Virus record (IMG/VR): IMGVR_UViG_3300009168_000018 | Location: 1 to 48,435 of that record | DNA length: 48,435 bases | Strand: one strand, 5' to 3' | Source of the DNA: a virus | Shown here: positions 13,762-22,013 of the stretch, piece by piece | Position numbering within the stretch: the stretch's first letter is position 1 | Layout of the letters: each line of letters opens with the position of its first letter | Notes under the pieces: generated by a model | Told to the model about the DNA's origin: nothing | The model's input: only the letters and a program-made list of their open reading frames with translations | The model's database searches: none | Position numbers and translations under genes: made by a program

Positions 13762-14594
13762 CCGCCGTTCTCTTCCTCTCCGCGATTGGCTGGGACACCC
13801 TCGGGCCGGACCCGTGCAACTGGGATACGCTGGCATCAGCGACCGTGGTAGTTCCCGCCACCGCCGAGGTCCGCGAGCGGGATGACAGCCTTGGCATCAC
13901 GATGTTTTATTCGTCGGAGTGCTCCGTCTGTATGGCGATGGAGACGGAACTCAAGCAACTTGAGGCGGCCGGATATGTCGTCGGACGTGTCAACATCGCA
14001 GACCCGAAACAGAAGGAGATTGTTCGGCACTATGGGATTACGCTGGTTCCCTACGTCGTGGTCTATCGTGGCCATGAAGCCGTGCAGGAGGTTACTGGGT
14101 TTGTTCGGGCGTTGGACCTGGCTCGTTGGGTGCATCGTGTAGCAAGACTGGAAGGCCCTGTCGGTCGATTCCTTCGTTGCCGTGCTCAAGACGATCTCGG
14201 TCCGGAGGGACGGAAGTACTTGCAGCGGGCAATGTCCGGTCCGAGCTGTCGGATGTTATGGTGCCAGAATGCGAGTCACTGGGCAAGCAATCGAACGATT
14301 GTTGTCGAGGCCGGAACGCTTCCGGTGGGAGCATACCAAATCCCCGGCGAACAACCATTTCTCGCTCCCATGCAGAAGGCCGTGTCGGTCGTTGAGAAGA
14401 CCGCGAAGGCCGTGAAGACCCGCATCGAATACCGCCGGCAATGCGTCAACGGCGTCTGCACGCTGGTCCCCGTCGAGGTGCCCGACGAAACACCGACCGC
14501 AGTCGTTGCGCCGGTAGCCCCCGCCGCGACCGTTCCTCCTCAATCTCCGGCGGCGCGGCGGGGGCTCGGGGGCATTCGAGGGAGGCGATGGTGA
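13749..14594 (+). CDS. Secreted thioredoxin-fold protein with long tail
   Basis: A 281-residue protein. It has a short hydrophobic N-terminal segment (MLHLTAVLFLSAIG), a thioredoxin fold from residue about 45, an active site SSECSVCMAM (Cys58, Cys61) and a cis-proline at YGITLVPYVVVYRG (Pro101). The C-terminal half adds a Cys-containing domain (CRMLWC; CVNGVC) and a Pro/Ala-rich end. The ATG at 13749 is chosen because the upstream open frame overlaps the peptidase out of frame. It is likely exported and acts on disulfides outside the cytoplasm, maybe in host lysis or in folding Cys-rich tail proteins (37457-38416 is Cys-rich); the latter is speculation. Confidence 0.7.
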   Translation: MLHLTAVLFLSAIGWDTLGPDPCNWDTLASATVVVPATAEVRERDDSLGITMFYSSECSVCMAMETELKQLEAAGYVVGRVNIADPKQKEIVRHYGITLVPYVVVYRGHEAVQEVTGFVRALDLARWVHRVARLEGPVGRFLRCRAQDDLGPEGRKYLQRAMSGPSCRMLWCQNASHWASNRTIVVEAGTLPVGAYQIPGEQPFLAPMQKAVSVVEKTAKAVKTRIEYRRQCVNGVCTLVPVEVPDETPTAVVAPVAPAATVPPQSPAARRGLGGIRGRRW

Positions 14595-14788
14595 TGAATT
14601 TGCAAGAACTCGAACTCCAGGCAATTGACGATGCTCATGCGGCGCTCATGCGAACACTTTTCGATGCCTTCTGGTCGAATTCTCTGGACGGAAATTTTGA
14701 AGACGCGGTGGAGAAACTTCGGAGGGGACTGGCTCACGGGCGGCGGTGCCGCTTGGGTATGCGAGTGACCGTAGAGGCGAAGGAATGA
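14594..14788 (+). CDS. Hypothetical helical protein, 64 aa
   Basis: The ATG at 14594 overlaps the upstream TGA and sits 8 bases after GGAGG (14581-14585). The sequence is helical (MNLQELELQAIDDAHAALMR) with a basic C-terminal part. Family unknown. Confidence 0.6.
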   Translation: MNLQELELQAIDDAHAALMRTLFDAFWSNSLDGNFEDAVEKLRRGLAHGRRCRLGMRVTVEAKE

Positions 14789-14958
14789 CGCAAACAGCGG
14801 TAGGGCCACACGCGACGCTTGAGGTTATCGTCCGCTGTCCGAAACAGGCGGTAAAAGCGGAGAGCCGCAGCGTTGTGTTGCCGTTCGAGGCATTGAAACC
14901 ATTTCTTTCGACCAGACCGTTGCGGAGACCGCCGCGAGTGCGATTGGCGAGAACATGA
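14785..14958 (+). CDS. Hypothetical protein, 57 aa
   Basis: The ATG overlaps the upstream stop (ATGA), with GAAGGA before it. It has a beta-strand-like middle (ATLEVIVRCPKQAVKAESR) and an Arg-rich end. It ends overlapping another ATGA. No known domain. Confidence 0.5.
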   Translation: MTQTAVGPHATLEVIVRCPKQAVKAESRSVVLPFEALKPFLSTRPLRRPPRVRLART

Positions 14959-15146
14959 CCCCATCAGCGAAACACCCGCCGGGCGGCGGCACCTATTCGA
15001 CGACCGCAGCGCACGAGGCGCGACGCCCGGCGGACACTGACCAGACGGTTTCCGTCTGGGCCTCCTGGGTCGAGGCAGGTCGCGGGCACTCTACACCCCG
15101 CGGCCTGCCTGCCAGGGTAAACCGTAACACCGCGTGGAGCGGCTAG
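14955..15146 (+). CDS. Hypothetical Pro/Gly-rich protein, 63 aa (uncertain)
   Basis: It begins by an ATGA overlap and runs 63 codons without a recognisable domain; composition is Pro, Gly, Ala and Arg rich. A perfect-looking 13-base-pair hairpin lies inside its 3' half. The stretch may therefore be a structured RNA instead of, or as well as, a gene. Confidence 0.35.
   Translation: MTPSAKHPPGGGTYSTTAAHEARRPADTDQTVSVWASWVEAGRGHSTPRGLPARVNRNTAWSG
15074..15109 (+). other. Long GC-rich hairpin
   Basis: GGCAGGTCGCGGG (15074-15086) pairs with CCCGCGGCCTGCC (15097-15109): twelve Watson-Crick pairs and one T-G pair around a 10-base loop. No T-run follows. It stands 40 bases ahead of the 15150 gene and could pace translation or transcription there. 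Confidence 0.45.
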
Positions 15147-15149
15147 AAA

Positions 15150-15500
15150 ATGGCACCTATGACCGATAACCATGACCAGACCGAACTGACGCGGATCCAC
15201 GAACGCCTCGATCAGGTGATGGAGCAGCTTGGCGATATCAAGGAGACGCAGGCGACGATTAAAGTTGCTTGCAAGCCCTGTCAGGATGCGATCGCTCGAC
15301 ACGAAACGACGCTCTTCGGAAACGGCAAAGTCGGCATCGTCGCCCGCATGGAAGTAGCCGAGTCGGGTCGCACCGACACGCTCTCGATAAAGTCGATCAT
15401 CACGCTCTTGGCGGCCGTCGGTACACTCGCGGCCACGCTGGCCGGGGCGATCGGGGCGATCATTGCAACGCTTGTTACGAGAGGGGGTCCGACACAGTGA
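15150..15500 (+). CDS. Coiled-coil membrane protein, possible holin/spanin-type
   Basis: A 116-residue protein. An N-terminal helix with heptad character (LTRIHERLDQVMEQLGDIKE) is followed by CKPCQDAIARHE, and it ends in one strong membrane span (IITLLAAVGTLAATLAGAIG plus AIIATLV). The build resembles haemolysin XhlA-like phage membrane proteins. The upstream GGAGCGG site supports the ATG at 15150. With the next gene it forms a pair of membrane coiled-coil proteins coupled by TGATG. Confidence 0.6.
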   Translation: MAPMTDNHDQTELTRIHERLDQVMEQLGDIKETQATIKVACKPCQDAIARHETTLFGNGKVGIVARMEVAESGRTDTLSIKSIITLLAAVGTLAATLAGAIGAIIATLVTRGGPTQ

Positions 15501-15973
15501 TGGCAAAACGATCAGTCATCGGAGCCGAACCAACTGAGGTCAACGTGCGGTCGTTGATTACGCAGAGGATTCTGAGTGCCGATACGCTCAAGTGGGCCAC
15601 AAACTTCGGGGTGAGTTTCGTATTCGCCATGCTCTTCTTTCGGATGATTGAAGATGGGCAGCGACGGAGCTTGGATTCCACCGACAAAAATACGCAGGCA
15701 ACCATCGAGATCAAGGAGCAAATCAAGCAACAGTTGGCTGCCGACGTGACCCACGTCGCCCGCGACGACTTGGCCGCCCGACGGATCGACATGATCCTCT
15801 TGAATCAGGGAGACATCGCCAAGGTGCAGCAACAGACGATCGTGCTGCAAAAAGACCTGGTGTCGGCTCAGGCTGAGATTGCGAAGACGTTGGCCCGCTT
15901 GCTTAGGTTGGCCGAGGACCAGAAGGACAGAACTTTACCGCCTCCCGCGAAACCGAGCGGCGGGAGCAACTGA
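15500..15973 (+). CDS. Single-span coiled-coil membrane protein
   Basis: A 157-residue protein. It has a cytoplasmic N-terminus of about 35 residues, one transmembrane helix (FGVSFVFAMLFFRMI), then a long coiled coil (IEIKEQIKQQLAADVTHVA ... VLQKDLVSAQAEIAKTL) and a Pro/Gly-rich end. This topology suits an inner-membrane spanin subunit or another lysis accessory. The ATG at 15500 overlaps the upstream TGA; a longer frame from 15269 is only a shadow. Confidence 0.6.
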   Translation: MAKRSVIGAEPTEVNVRSLITQRILSADTLKWATNFGVSFVFAMLFFRMIEDGQRRSLDSTDKNTQATIEIKEQIKQQLAADVTHVARDDLAARRIDMILLNQGDIAKVQQQTIVLQKDLVSAQAEIAKTLARLLRLAEDQKDRTLPPPAKPSGGSN

Positions 15974-16049
15974 GGAACCCAAACATGATTTCCTTATCAG
16001 CGGCTGTACCTGATCGTTGCCAAGGCCCTGGAGTTGAAGGGCTAGTGCC
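15974..16049 (+). other. Short gap with a possible gene remnant
   Basis: One frame (15994-16044) reads YQRLYLIVAKALELKG followed by a stop and looks like a protein C-terminus, but it has no start codon and a stop lies just upstream. It may be the relic of a gene replaced by the acyltransferase. A 22-codon ATG frame at 15985 is the alternative. Confidence 0.3.
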
Positions 16050-16610
16050 GTGAAGATCCGGGCATTGGACGCCGGCGATACAGAAGGGCTCGCAAGAGTA
16101 TGGCGGCTGACACACGCTCAGTATGTTTGTCGCGGCTACTGCGAGCCTCAGCCGGACGGGCTGTTGCGACACTACCCGGCGCTGGACGGGATACCGGAGA
16201 CAACGGTATTGATCGCGGAGGAAGGGGCTGAATTGAAAGGCACCGTAACCTTGACACTCGACGGCCCGCGAGGGCTGCACACGGACCACGCCTTCCCCCG
16301 GGAGACATCGAAGGTTCGCGGGATGGCTCTTGCGGCTCACGAAGTACTCGCTTCTTCGTGGCGAATCGTGACGGCCTGCCGGAAGCGGCGAGTGGTATTC
16401 GACCTAATCTCCGCGGTTGTTGGCGAGATGGAGCAGCAAGGCGTGGACATCTGCCTGTTCACGTTCCACCCGCGGCACCGGAGATTTTATCAGCGATCTG
16501 GAAACCTGGAAGTGATAGCCGAGTGTGAAAACGATCCGAGCGTTCACGGGAATCCGGCAATTCTCATGCTCGGATACCCGGACGAAATCAAACGAGCGTG
16601 GAAAGGATGA
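16050..16610 (+). CDS. GNAT-type acyltransferase, N-acyl amino acid synthase (FeeM)-like
   Basis: A 186-residue protein with the FeeM/autoinducer-synthase-like GNAT layout. It has an N-terminal segment ARVWRLTHAQYVCRGYCEPQ, a strand ELKGTVTLTLDGPRGL, a pocket region RETSKVRGMAL, and the signature end FTFHPRHRRFYQRSGNLEV followed by VHGNPAILMLGYP. Known family members join an acyl group from acyl-ACP to an amino acid to make long-chain N-acyl amino acids. It starts at GTG 16050; the ribosome site is poor. It stands between membrane proteins and the tail spike, an unexpected place, so it may be a lysogenic conversion gene or a modifier of envelope lipids. Substrate unknown. Confidence 0.7.
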   Translation: MKIRALDAGDTEGLARVWRLTHAQYVCRGYCEPQPDGLLRHYPALDGIPETTVLIAEEGAELKGTVTLTLDGPRGLHTDHAFPRETSKVRGMALAAHEVLASSWRIVTACRKRRVVFDLISAVVGEMEQQGVDICLFTFHPRHRRFYQRSGNLEVIAECENDPSVHGNPAILMLGYPDEIKRAWKG

Positions 16611-16613
16611 GCA

Positions 16614-18653
16614 TTGGCCGCGACTGAGTTTGTTTGCATCATCGATCCTGACGACGCGGCAGGCACGGACTATACCAGCCTGAGCGCGTGGTGGAACGCG
16701 ATGCGCGACTCGGCGGGCTCGGGCACGTTGGACCTGACCAACCGCACGGCCACGAATGTTGTCGCGGGCACGCTTACCCGCGGGGCAATCGGCGATGATG
16801 TGGCTGTGACCCAGACGACTACCGGGGCCACGGCAATCTGTGTGCATCATACCGCCACGCAGATGCTCCTCAAGACGATCGCCACGGCCACGCCAAACGC
16901 GAGCGGGACGTGGTATCCCACGGCGGACGGCAACGACACGACGAACGCTTGGACGCCGACGGATGCGGGAAATCCGGTGTCCATCGTCGCCTCCTGCCGT
17001 GCGTCGTCGGGCACGTCGGACACGACGGCCGTTACGGCGACAGGTATCGTATCGAGCCACCAGAACAAGCTCATTCTCCGCGGCGAACTGACGCAGGCGA
17101 CGGAATGGGACGCGACAAAGTACAACCTGACGGTCGCAAACAACACCCTCCCGATCCTGGCCGCCGCCAGTTCCGCCGTCTGGCTGGAGGGGATGCAGCT
17201 TTACAACAATAGCGGTTCACCAAGCTCGCTTTCGGCGGCGCTGGGGGGAAGGGACGCACTGTACGTTCAAGCCACGAACTGTGTGCTTCGCGGCGGTCGG
17301 TACACCGTAGTCTGTGGAACGAGCTACAACCCGAACATCCTCCTCAAGAAGTGCCTCATCTACGGCGGCTCGCTCGGATGTGTCCGCCCGGCGATTGCCG
17401 CGTCAACCATCGTCGCGGTCAACTGCACCGCGATCGGCGCGACGGACTGCTATTATTCCTCGGGCGTTTGCGTGGCGATCAACTGCTACGGATCGATCGC
17501 TTCCGGGGCGAACGCGGCCTATCGCGCCGCTGCCGGGCTGACGATGACCGTGATCAACTCGGCGTCGTCTGACACGTCCGGGACTGCCGGCCTGCAAGAG
17601 ATTACTCCGGCCGAAGCCTTTATCGATCCCGACAACGGCGATTACTCGATCAACGCTGCCAGCCCGCTTTATAACGTGGGCCAAGACCTCGGGCCGGTGA
17701 CGCGCTGGTTCTTTGACGTTTCCTCGGTGTATTACACCTCGCCGCAGAACAAGAGCACCGGGGCCGTCCTGTTCCTGACGAACAGCAGCACGTCGGCGAC
17801 GATGCGGTTTCGAGATTTCACCAACAACGCATGGCTCTCCGATCCGCCGGACACGACGATCACGCTCCCGGTGGCCTTCAGCGGAACGACGCAGGCCGTC
17901 GCGTTCATTTCCGACATTCATATCGGAGAGGACGGGACTGAGGACGCGACGAAGTTTGCGGCGGTTATTCACGACATCGACGTACACCTGAATCCGGCGT
18001 CGAACATCACCGCTGTCTGCGTGCTGGGGGACTTGGTGCGCGACGATCCATCGTACTACGCCGACTATCTCACGGCGAAGGCGGACTCGGACGTTGCAAC
18101 GTGGTACGAGATCGGCGGCAACCATGACGTGTACAACGTGGAGACGGGCGACGGCCACGGGTTCGAGTACGAACTTGGCTACACCGACGCACAGGGCTAT
18201 CTCAACTTCGACATCAACAACTGCCATTTCTGGCTGGCTGGTCCGCATGGGGACGCAGGAAGCGGAACGCCTGCTACGAACAAGCAGGCCCTCGACGCCA
18301 ATTCGCTCACAAACCTAGCGTCAGAACTCGCCGCTCACGCCGCAGAGAACATGTTTCTCTGCACCCACCTGGAAACTTACGATTATCTCCGCGGCGTGCG
18401 CAATGAATCGACAGCTTGGATTACACCCATCGGTAGCTGGTTGCAGAACATCGCAGCCTACCCGTGGGTGGCTCACATCAGCGCACATTTGCACGGCTAC
18501 AACGTCGATAATCCGTGGTGGGGCAAGGCGCTGACGGAAAGTTTCGCTCCTGATGTCGTTGTGTGGAGCGTGGGGGCGCATGATGGGCCGGAACTGACAG
18601 GGCCCGCCATTCCCGTGTTCATAAACCAGTATCGCCAAAGGTGGTCGGCATGA
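16614..18653 (+). CDS. Tail spike/fibre-like protein with C-terminal metallophosphoesterase
   Basis: A 679-residue protein. Residues about 1-380 are Thr/Ser/Ala-rich repeats of short strands (LILRGELTQATEW, VLRGGRYTVVCG, STIVAVNCTAIGATDC), typical of a right-handed beta-helix. Residues about 425-640 carry the calcineurin-like phosphoesterase motifs in order: FISDIHIGED, CVLGDLVRDD, EIGGNHDVY, CTHLE and ISAHLHGY. These supply the two-metal site. I infer a receptor-binding spike whose enzyme domain cleaves a phosphodiester or phosphomonoester on the host surface. The TTG at 16614 after AAGGATGAGC is the only start giving the full frame. The stop overlaps the next ATG. Confidence 0.75.
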   Translation: MAATEFVCIIDPDDAAGTDYTSLSAWWNAMRDSAGSGTLDLTNRTATNVVAGTLTRGAIGDDVAVTQTTTGATAICVHHTATQMLLKTIATATPNASGTWYPTADGNDTTNAWTPTDAGNPVSIVASCRASSGTSDTTAVTATGIVSSHQNKLILRGELTQATEWDATKYNLTVANNTLPILAAASSAVWLEGMQLYNNSGSPSSLSAALGGRDALYVQATNCVLRGGRYTVVCGTSYNPNILLKKCLIYGGSLGCVRPAIAASTIVAVNCTAIGATDCYYSSGVCVAINCYGSIASGANAAYRAAAGLTMTVINSASSDTSGTAGLQEITPAEAFIDPDNGDYSINAASPLYNVGQDLGPVTRWFFDVSSVYYTSPQNKSTGAVLFLTNSSTSATMRFRDFTNNAWLSDPPDTTITLPVAFSGTTQAVAFISDIHIGEDGTEDATKFAAVIHDIDVHLNPASNITAVCVLGDLVRDDPSYYADYLTAKADSDVATWYEIGGNHDVYNVETGDGHGFEYELGYTDAQGYLNFDINNCHFWLAGPHGDAGSGTPATNKQALDANSLTNLASELAAHAAENMFLCTHLETYDYLRGVRNESTAWITPIGSWLQNIAAYPWVAHISAHLHGYNVDNPWWGKALTESFAPDVVVWSVGAHDGPELTGPAIPVFINQYRQRWSA

Positions 18654-19174
18654 GATACCTGAGACAGAATACAGCCGTTCGTGTTTCTGTTGGGCCGTTT
18701 CTCGATAACACTGACGGAATCACGCCCGAAGTTGCACTGACTGTGACCGGTTGCCACCTGACGCTGACGGTCGATGATGACGACAACTCAGCAGTGAACC
18801 TTATTCTTGACGCCGATGCAACTGCTTCCGGCGGCGATAACGACATGGTTCACATCACCAACGACAATGCCGGCCTTTACGATTTGGAGTTGACCGCCGC
18901 CCAGACGAATTATCTAGGCCGGGCGTTTCTTGCAATCACTGATGCAACCACACACTGCCCGGTGTTCCATGAATTTATGATTATCTCGCAGGGTCTCTAC
19001 GACAAGCTCTTTGGCGCATACTCAACGACCCGCGGCCTCGCGGGAACTGCTCTCCCCGATGCCGCTGCCGATGCTGCTGGTGGACTGCCAATCAGCGATG
19101 CTGGCGGGTTGGATGTGGACGCTGTGAAAAACAACGTGGCGAACCTCGCGTCAATTATCGAGGTAATCCCGTAA
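18650..19174 (+). CDS. Virion-associated protein, probable fibre/baseplate accessory
   Basis: 174 residues. A beta-rich first part (CHLTLTVDDDDNSAVNLILD; LYDLELTAAQTNYLGRAFL) resembles the small beta-sandwich proteins found beside phage fibres. It ends in an Ala/Asp-rich helix (DAVKNNVANLASIIEVIP) that could trimerise. The ATG at 18650 overlaps the spike stop with AAAGGTGG before it. Its beta pattern recalls 21630-22013. Confidence 0.6.
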   Translation: MRYLRQNTAVRVSVGPFLDNTDGITPEVALTVTGCHLTLTVDDDDNSAVNLILDADATASGGDNDMVHITNDNAGLYDLELTAAQTNYLGRAFLAITDATTHCPVFHEFMIISQGLYDKLFGAYSTTRGLAGTALPDAAADAAGGLPISDAGGLDVDAVKNNVANLASIIEVIP

Positions 19175-19175
19175 T

Positions 19176-20648
19176 ATGGCTTACCGATTCAAGACACGCT
19201 CGACGACTCCCGGCGAATACCGCCTCGCAAGCGGCGTGCTGGCGAACCTCATCGCGTTGACGGACCTGCGGAAAACTGTCGGCCGCGGAGACGGTGGAAC
19301 GGGAACTCTTGTCGGCGTGGTCGATAGTGACGGGGCGCAGCACAACTACGGAACGTGCAGCAGCGTCCAGGCGTGGGCCGCCGTGGGCATCATCTACAGC
19401 ACGGGCACCGCAGCCGCGACAGGCATCCTGACCGACACGGGACCGGGGACACGGTATGCAGCTACTGGAGTTTTCGCGGGCGCCGGCAACGCAATTGACG
19501 CATCGACTGGGCTTGTTGTTGGTCAGGTACTCACTGGAATCTCCTGGTATGATTCGGACGGGAGCCATATCGGCGAGGCGATCGAGGAGTCTCATGCGGC
19601 GGGAGAAGTGATCGAGAGCGCGGGTGGAACCTATCACGAAGCTGCCGTCGGAGAAGTCCAAGATGGCGTGACGTTCGGCGCGCTGGAGGCGTTGACGGGA
19701 ACCTACTCGCCGGGTGGAACCTACGCCGAGGGGCAGGCTGCGCAACTCGTCACGGACAAGGCCGAGGTCAACGGGAACGTCGCCAAGATTCAATTGGGAG
19801 AAACCGTGTTGACTGGCTCGAACACCGGCACCTTAGTTGGCATCGTCGATTCCGGTGGTGCGCTGCACAGTTACGGGACATGCGATTCGAGTCAGTCATA
19901 CTCGGAATTCGGTATTATCCATGACTCAGGACTGCCGGCCGATACGGGCACCTTGATCTCAGATGGAAGTTTCGCCGCCAACGGTATCGTCTACAACGAC
20001 ACCTATCACGCGACGACGGGGCTCGCGCTCAACGAGGTCAAGGATACCGTTGCCTGGGACGACGGCGACGGGAGTCATATCGGCAATTACGCGCCGGGTG
20101 GAGGCGGCTACACCTATGGCGATGAGAATGCCGATTACGTTTTGACGACGGCGGCGGGGGCCGGAAACTACGTGGCCCCGGGCGTCGCGGACGTGCGACC
20201 GATTTCTTTTGGTGCGGGCCAGACTGGCACGCTCGCCAACCTCGTTGCAACGGACGGGGCTTATACCACGCTCGAAAACAGCCGCAACAACGACAACGGG
20301 ACGGTGGCAGATGACCTCGACGCGGGCAAGTCAGTCAAGATTAGGAACACAACGATAACAGGTGCTGGCGTGAATGCGACAACAGTTCAAGCGGCGGTGG
20401 CTGGGGCCGCGGTGGTTTTGACTGCTCAAGAGCGGCTCGACCTGGCCGACGCGATTCTCAAGCGGAGCGTTGCGAACTGCGAAGCCACTGCCTCGGAGTG
20501 GTCGCTCGCAACGGTGATTCTCGGCATGTCGCAATTCGATGTCAGCGGCCTCGTCTGGACGATCTACAAGACGGATGGAGCTACCGTTCACGCGGTCAAG
20601 GCGCTTACGAAGGACGCTGCCGCCGTTCCGATCACAGGGGTTTCCTAG
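19176..20648 (+). CDS. Large repetitive fibre-like protein
   Basis: 490 residues, Gly/Ala/Thr-rich and acidic. A domain is duplicated: GTLVGVVDSDGAQHNYGTC (about residue 43) recurs as GTLVGIVDSGGALHSYGTC (about 220), and YDSDGSHIGEA recurs as DDGDGSHIGNY. Between them lie collagen-like and turn-rich segments (GGTYHEAAVG; GGTYAEGQAA). The C-terminal part (VATDGAYTTLENSRNNDNG) looks like a folded beta domain. It is most likely an elongated host-binding fibre. It starts one base after the previous stop codon. Confidence 0.65.
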   Translation: MAYRFKTRSTTPGEYRLASGVLANLIALTDLRKTVGRGDGGTGTLVGVVDSDGAQHNYGTCSSVQAWAAVGIIYSTGTAAATGILTDTGPGTRYAATGVFAGAGNAIDASTGLVVGQVLTGISWYDSDGSHIGEAIEESHAAGEVIESAGGTYHEAAVGEVQDGVTFGALEALTGTYSPGGTYAEGQAAQLVTDKAEVNGNVAKIQLGETVLTGSNTGTLVGIVDSGGALHSYGTCDSSQSYSEFGIIHDSGLPADTGTLISDGSFAANGIVYNDTYHATTGLALNEVKDTVAWDDGDGSHIGNYAPGGGGYTYGDENADYVLTTAAGAGNYVAPGVADVRPISFGAGQTGTLANLVATDGAYTTLENSRNNDNGTVADDLDAGKSVKIRNTTITGAGVNATTVQAAVAGAAVVLTAQERLDLADAILKRSVANCEATASEWSLATVILGMSQFDVSGLVWTIYKTDGATVHAVKALTKDAAAVPITGVS

Positions 20649-21625
20649 TGGCGAGTTCCTATCAAATCTCCGACCGCTACTACGCGACGGGCCTCACGTC
20701 GATGTGTCTGCTTACGGCGTGGGAGTTGTGGTCCGGCGACTGGGAGGGATTCCCCGCGATCGACAAGCTGTCGGTCCCGTCGTCCGAGCGATGCGCCGCG
20801 CTGGTCGCCTATATAGACGGGCGAAAGACGATCCTGGACATCGAGGGAGAGGGAGCCAATTGGGGCTATACGTCCGACGGCCTGCGGACTCAGCAAGAGC
20901 GAGCAGTGGTCGAGCTGTATTATTCTCAGGTCGCCGATTTGATTACGGCATTGAAGGCAGAGAGTGTCGATCCGCTAGAGGTGGCTCTGTACGGGCTGCC
21001 CATGCCTCCCGACACTACGCTGATGGACGCGACGCATTACAACGGATGGGTCGCAGCCGATCAGGCGATGCAGGCTTGGATTGATGACGATTGCGCAGGG
21101 TTGGCTGTCGCGGTGCAGGACTTCGGCTGCTTCGCCGCTTACCCCTGGTCTTACTCTTGGACTGTCAGCCAATGGGCCAAGGCAGCAACGCTCGGGGCTG
21201 GTCGCTGCGCACGGCTGGGCTGGGATTGCTACATCGTGACGCAGCATCGTGATGGTTGGGCCGGTGACCCGCTGCCAATCGCTGATTGGGAGCTTTACCT
21301 AGCACACCTCAACGCGATTTCTGACGGCGTCGTGCTCGCCGATGGGACTACTGTAACTGGCCGGCTTGAGGGCGATTGGCTTGACGCTGTGACAGAAGGC
21401 GTTGGAGCTACTGCTTTAACTTGCGGCTGGGCAAGCGCTCTGCGGGCAGGGGCGCTGTCGATCTCGTCAGCCCGAACACCTTTTGACATCATTCGCGTGC
21501 GAGCCGGAAGCGAGAGCATCACGCGACCATCGCTCAGCGGCGAAGCGCTGACACGTCCAACGCTCTCCGGCGAAGCGTTGACCCGACCGCAACTGACAGG
21601 CGAATCACTCACACTGGCGGATTAG
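20648..21625 (+). CDS. Virion protein, possible glycan hydrolase, with C-terminal repeats
   Basis: 325 residues from the GTG at 20648 that overlaps the upstream TAG. The first 280 residues look like an alpha/beta barrel: KTILDIEGEGANWGYTSDGL has a DIEGE strand end with acidic residues that could be catalytic, followed by ADQAMQAWIDDDCAGLAVAV and RLGWDCYIVTQHRDGWAGD. The tail is a repeat of about 12 residues, TRPSLSGEAL / TRPTLSGEAL / TRPQLTGESL, likely a rigid attachment stalk. A glycoside-hydrolase-like role on host glycans is suggested by the layout and neighbours, but no family is firmly recognised. Confidence 0.6.
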   Translation: MASSYQISDRYYATGLTSMCLLTAWELWSGDWEGFPAIDKLSVPSSERCAALVAYIDGRKTILDIEGEGANWGYTSDGLRTQQERAVVELYYSQVADLITALKAESVDPLEVALYGLPMPPDTTLMDATHYNGWVAADQAMQAWIDDDCAGLAVAVQDFGCFAAYPWSYSWTVSQWAKAATLGAGRCARLGWDCYIVTQHRDGWAGDPLPIADWELYLAHLNAISDGVVLADGTTVTGRLEGDWLDAVTEGVGATALTCGWASALRAGALSISSARTPFDIIRVRAGSESITRPSLSGEALTRPTLSGEALTRPQLTGESLTLAD

Positions 21626-21629
21626 TACG

Positions 21630-22013
21630 ATGGTATTGACACGCGCACAACGCAGGGTGAACGAAGCAACCACGGACCTCTATGAGGCAGTGATCGAGGA
21701 TGAAAACGGCGACGCCATCGCAGCGGCATCGTTGACCACGCTGACGCTGACCCTTTGGGATAAGCTCACGGGAACGGTTATCAATTCGCGCAACGCACAG
21801 AACGTGCTCAACACGAACGGCGTCACGGTCGATGCGAGCGGGAACCTCGTTTGGACGATGACGCCGGCGGATAACGCCCTGACGGGTACGACGTTGACGA
21901 ACGGGCAGATAGAGGAGCACCTAGCAGAGTTTATTTGGACGTGGGCAGCGGGCGTAAAGAAGGGCAACCATCAGGTGCAGATCGACGTGCTAGCACTGGA
22001 CAAGGTGAGCTAA
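21630..22013 (+). CDS. Small beta-sandwich-like virion protein
   Basis: 127 residues with alternating strands (LTLTLWDKLTGTVINSRNAQ; GNLVWTMTPADNALTG; NHQVQIDVLALDKVS). The pattern matches small proteins seen after phage fibre genes. It is coupled to the HNH gene by TAATG. Function not known. Confidence 0.6.
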   Translation: MVLTRAQRRVNEATTDLYEAVIEDENGDAIAAASLTTLTLTLWDKLTGTVINSRNAQNVLNTNGVTVDASGNLVWTMTPADNALTGTTLTNGQIEEHLAEFIWTWAAGVKKGNHQVQIDVLALDKVS

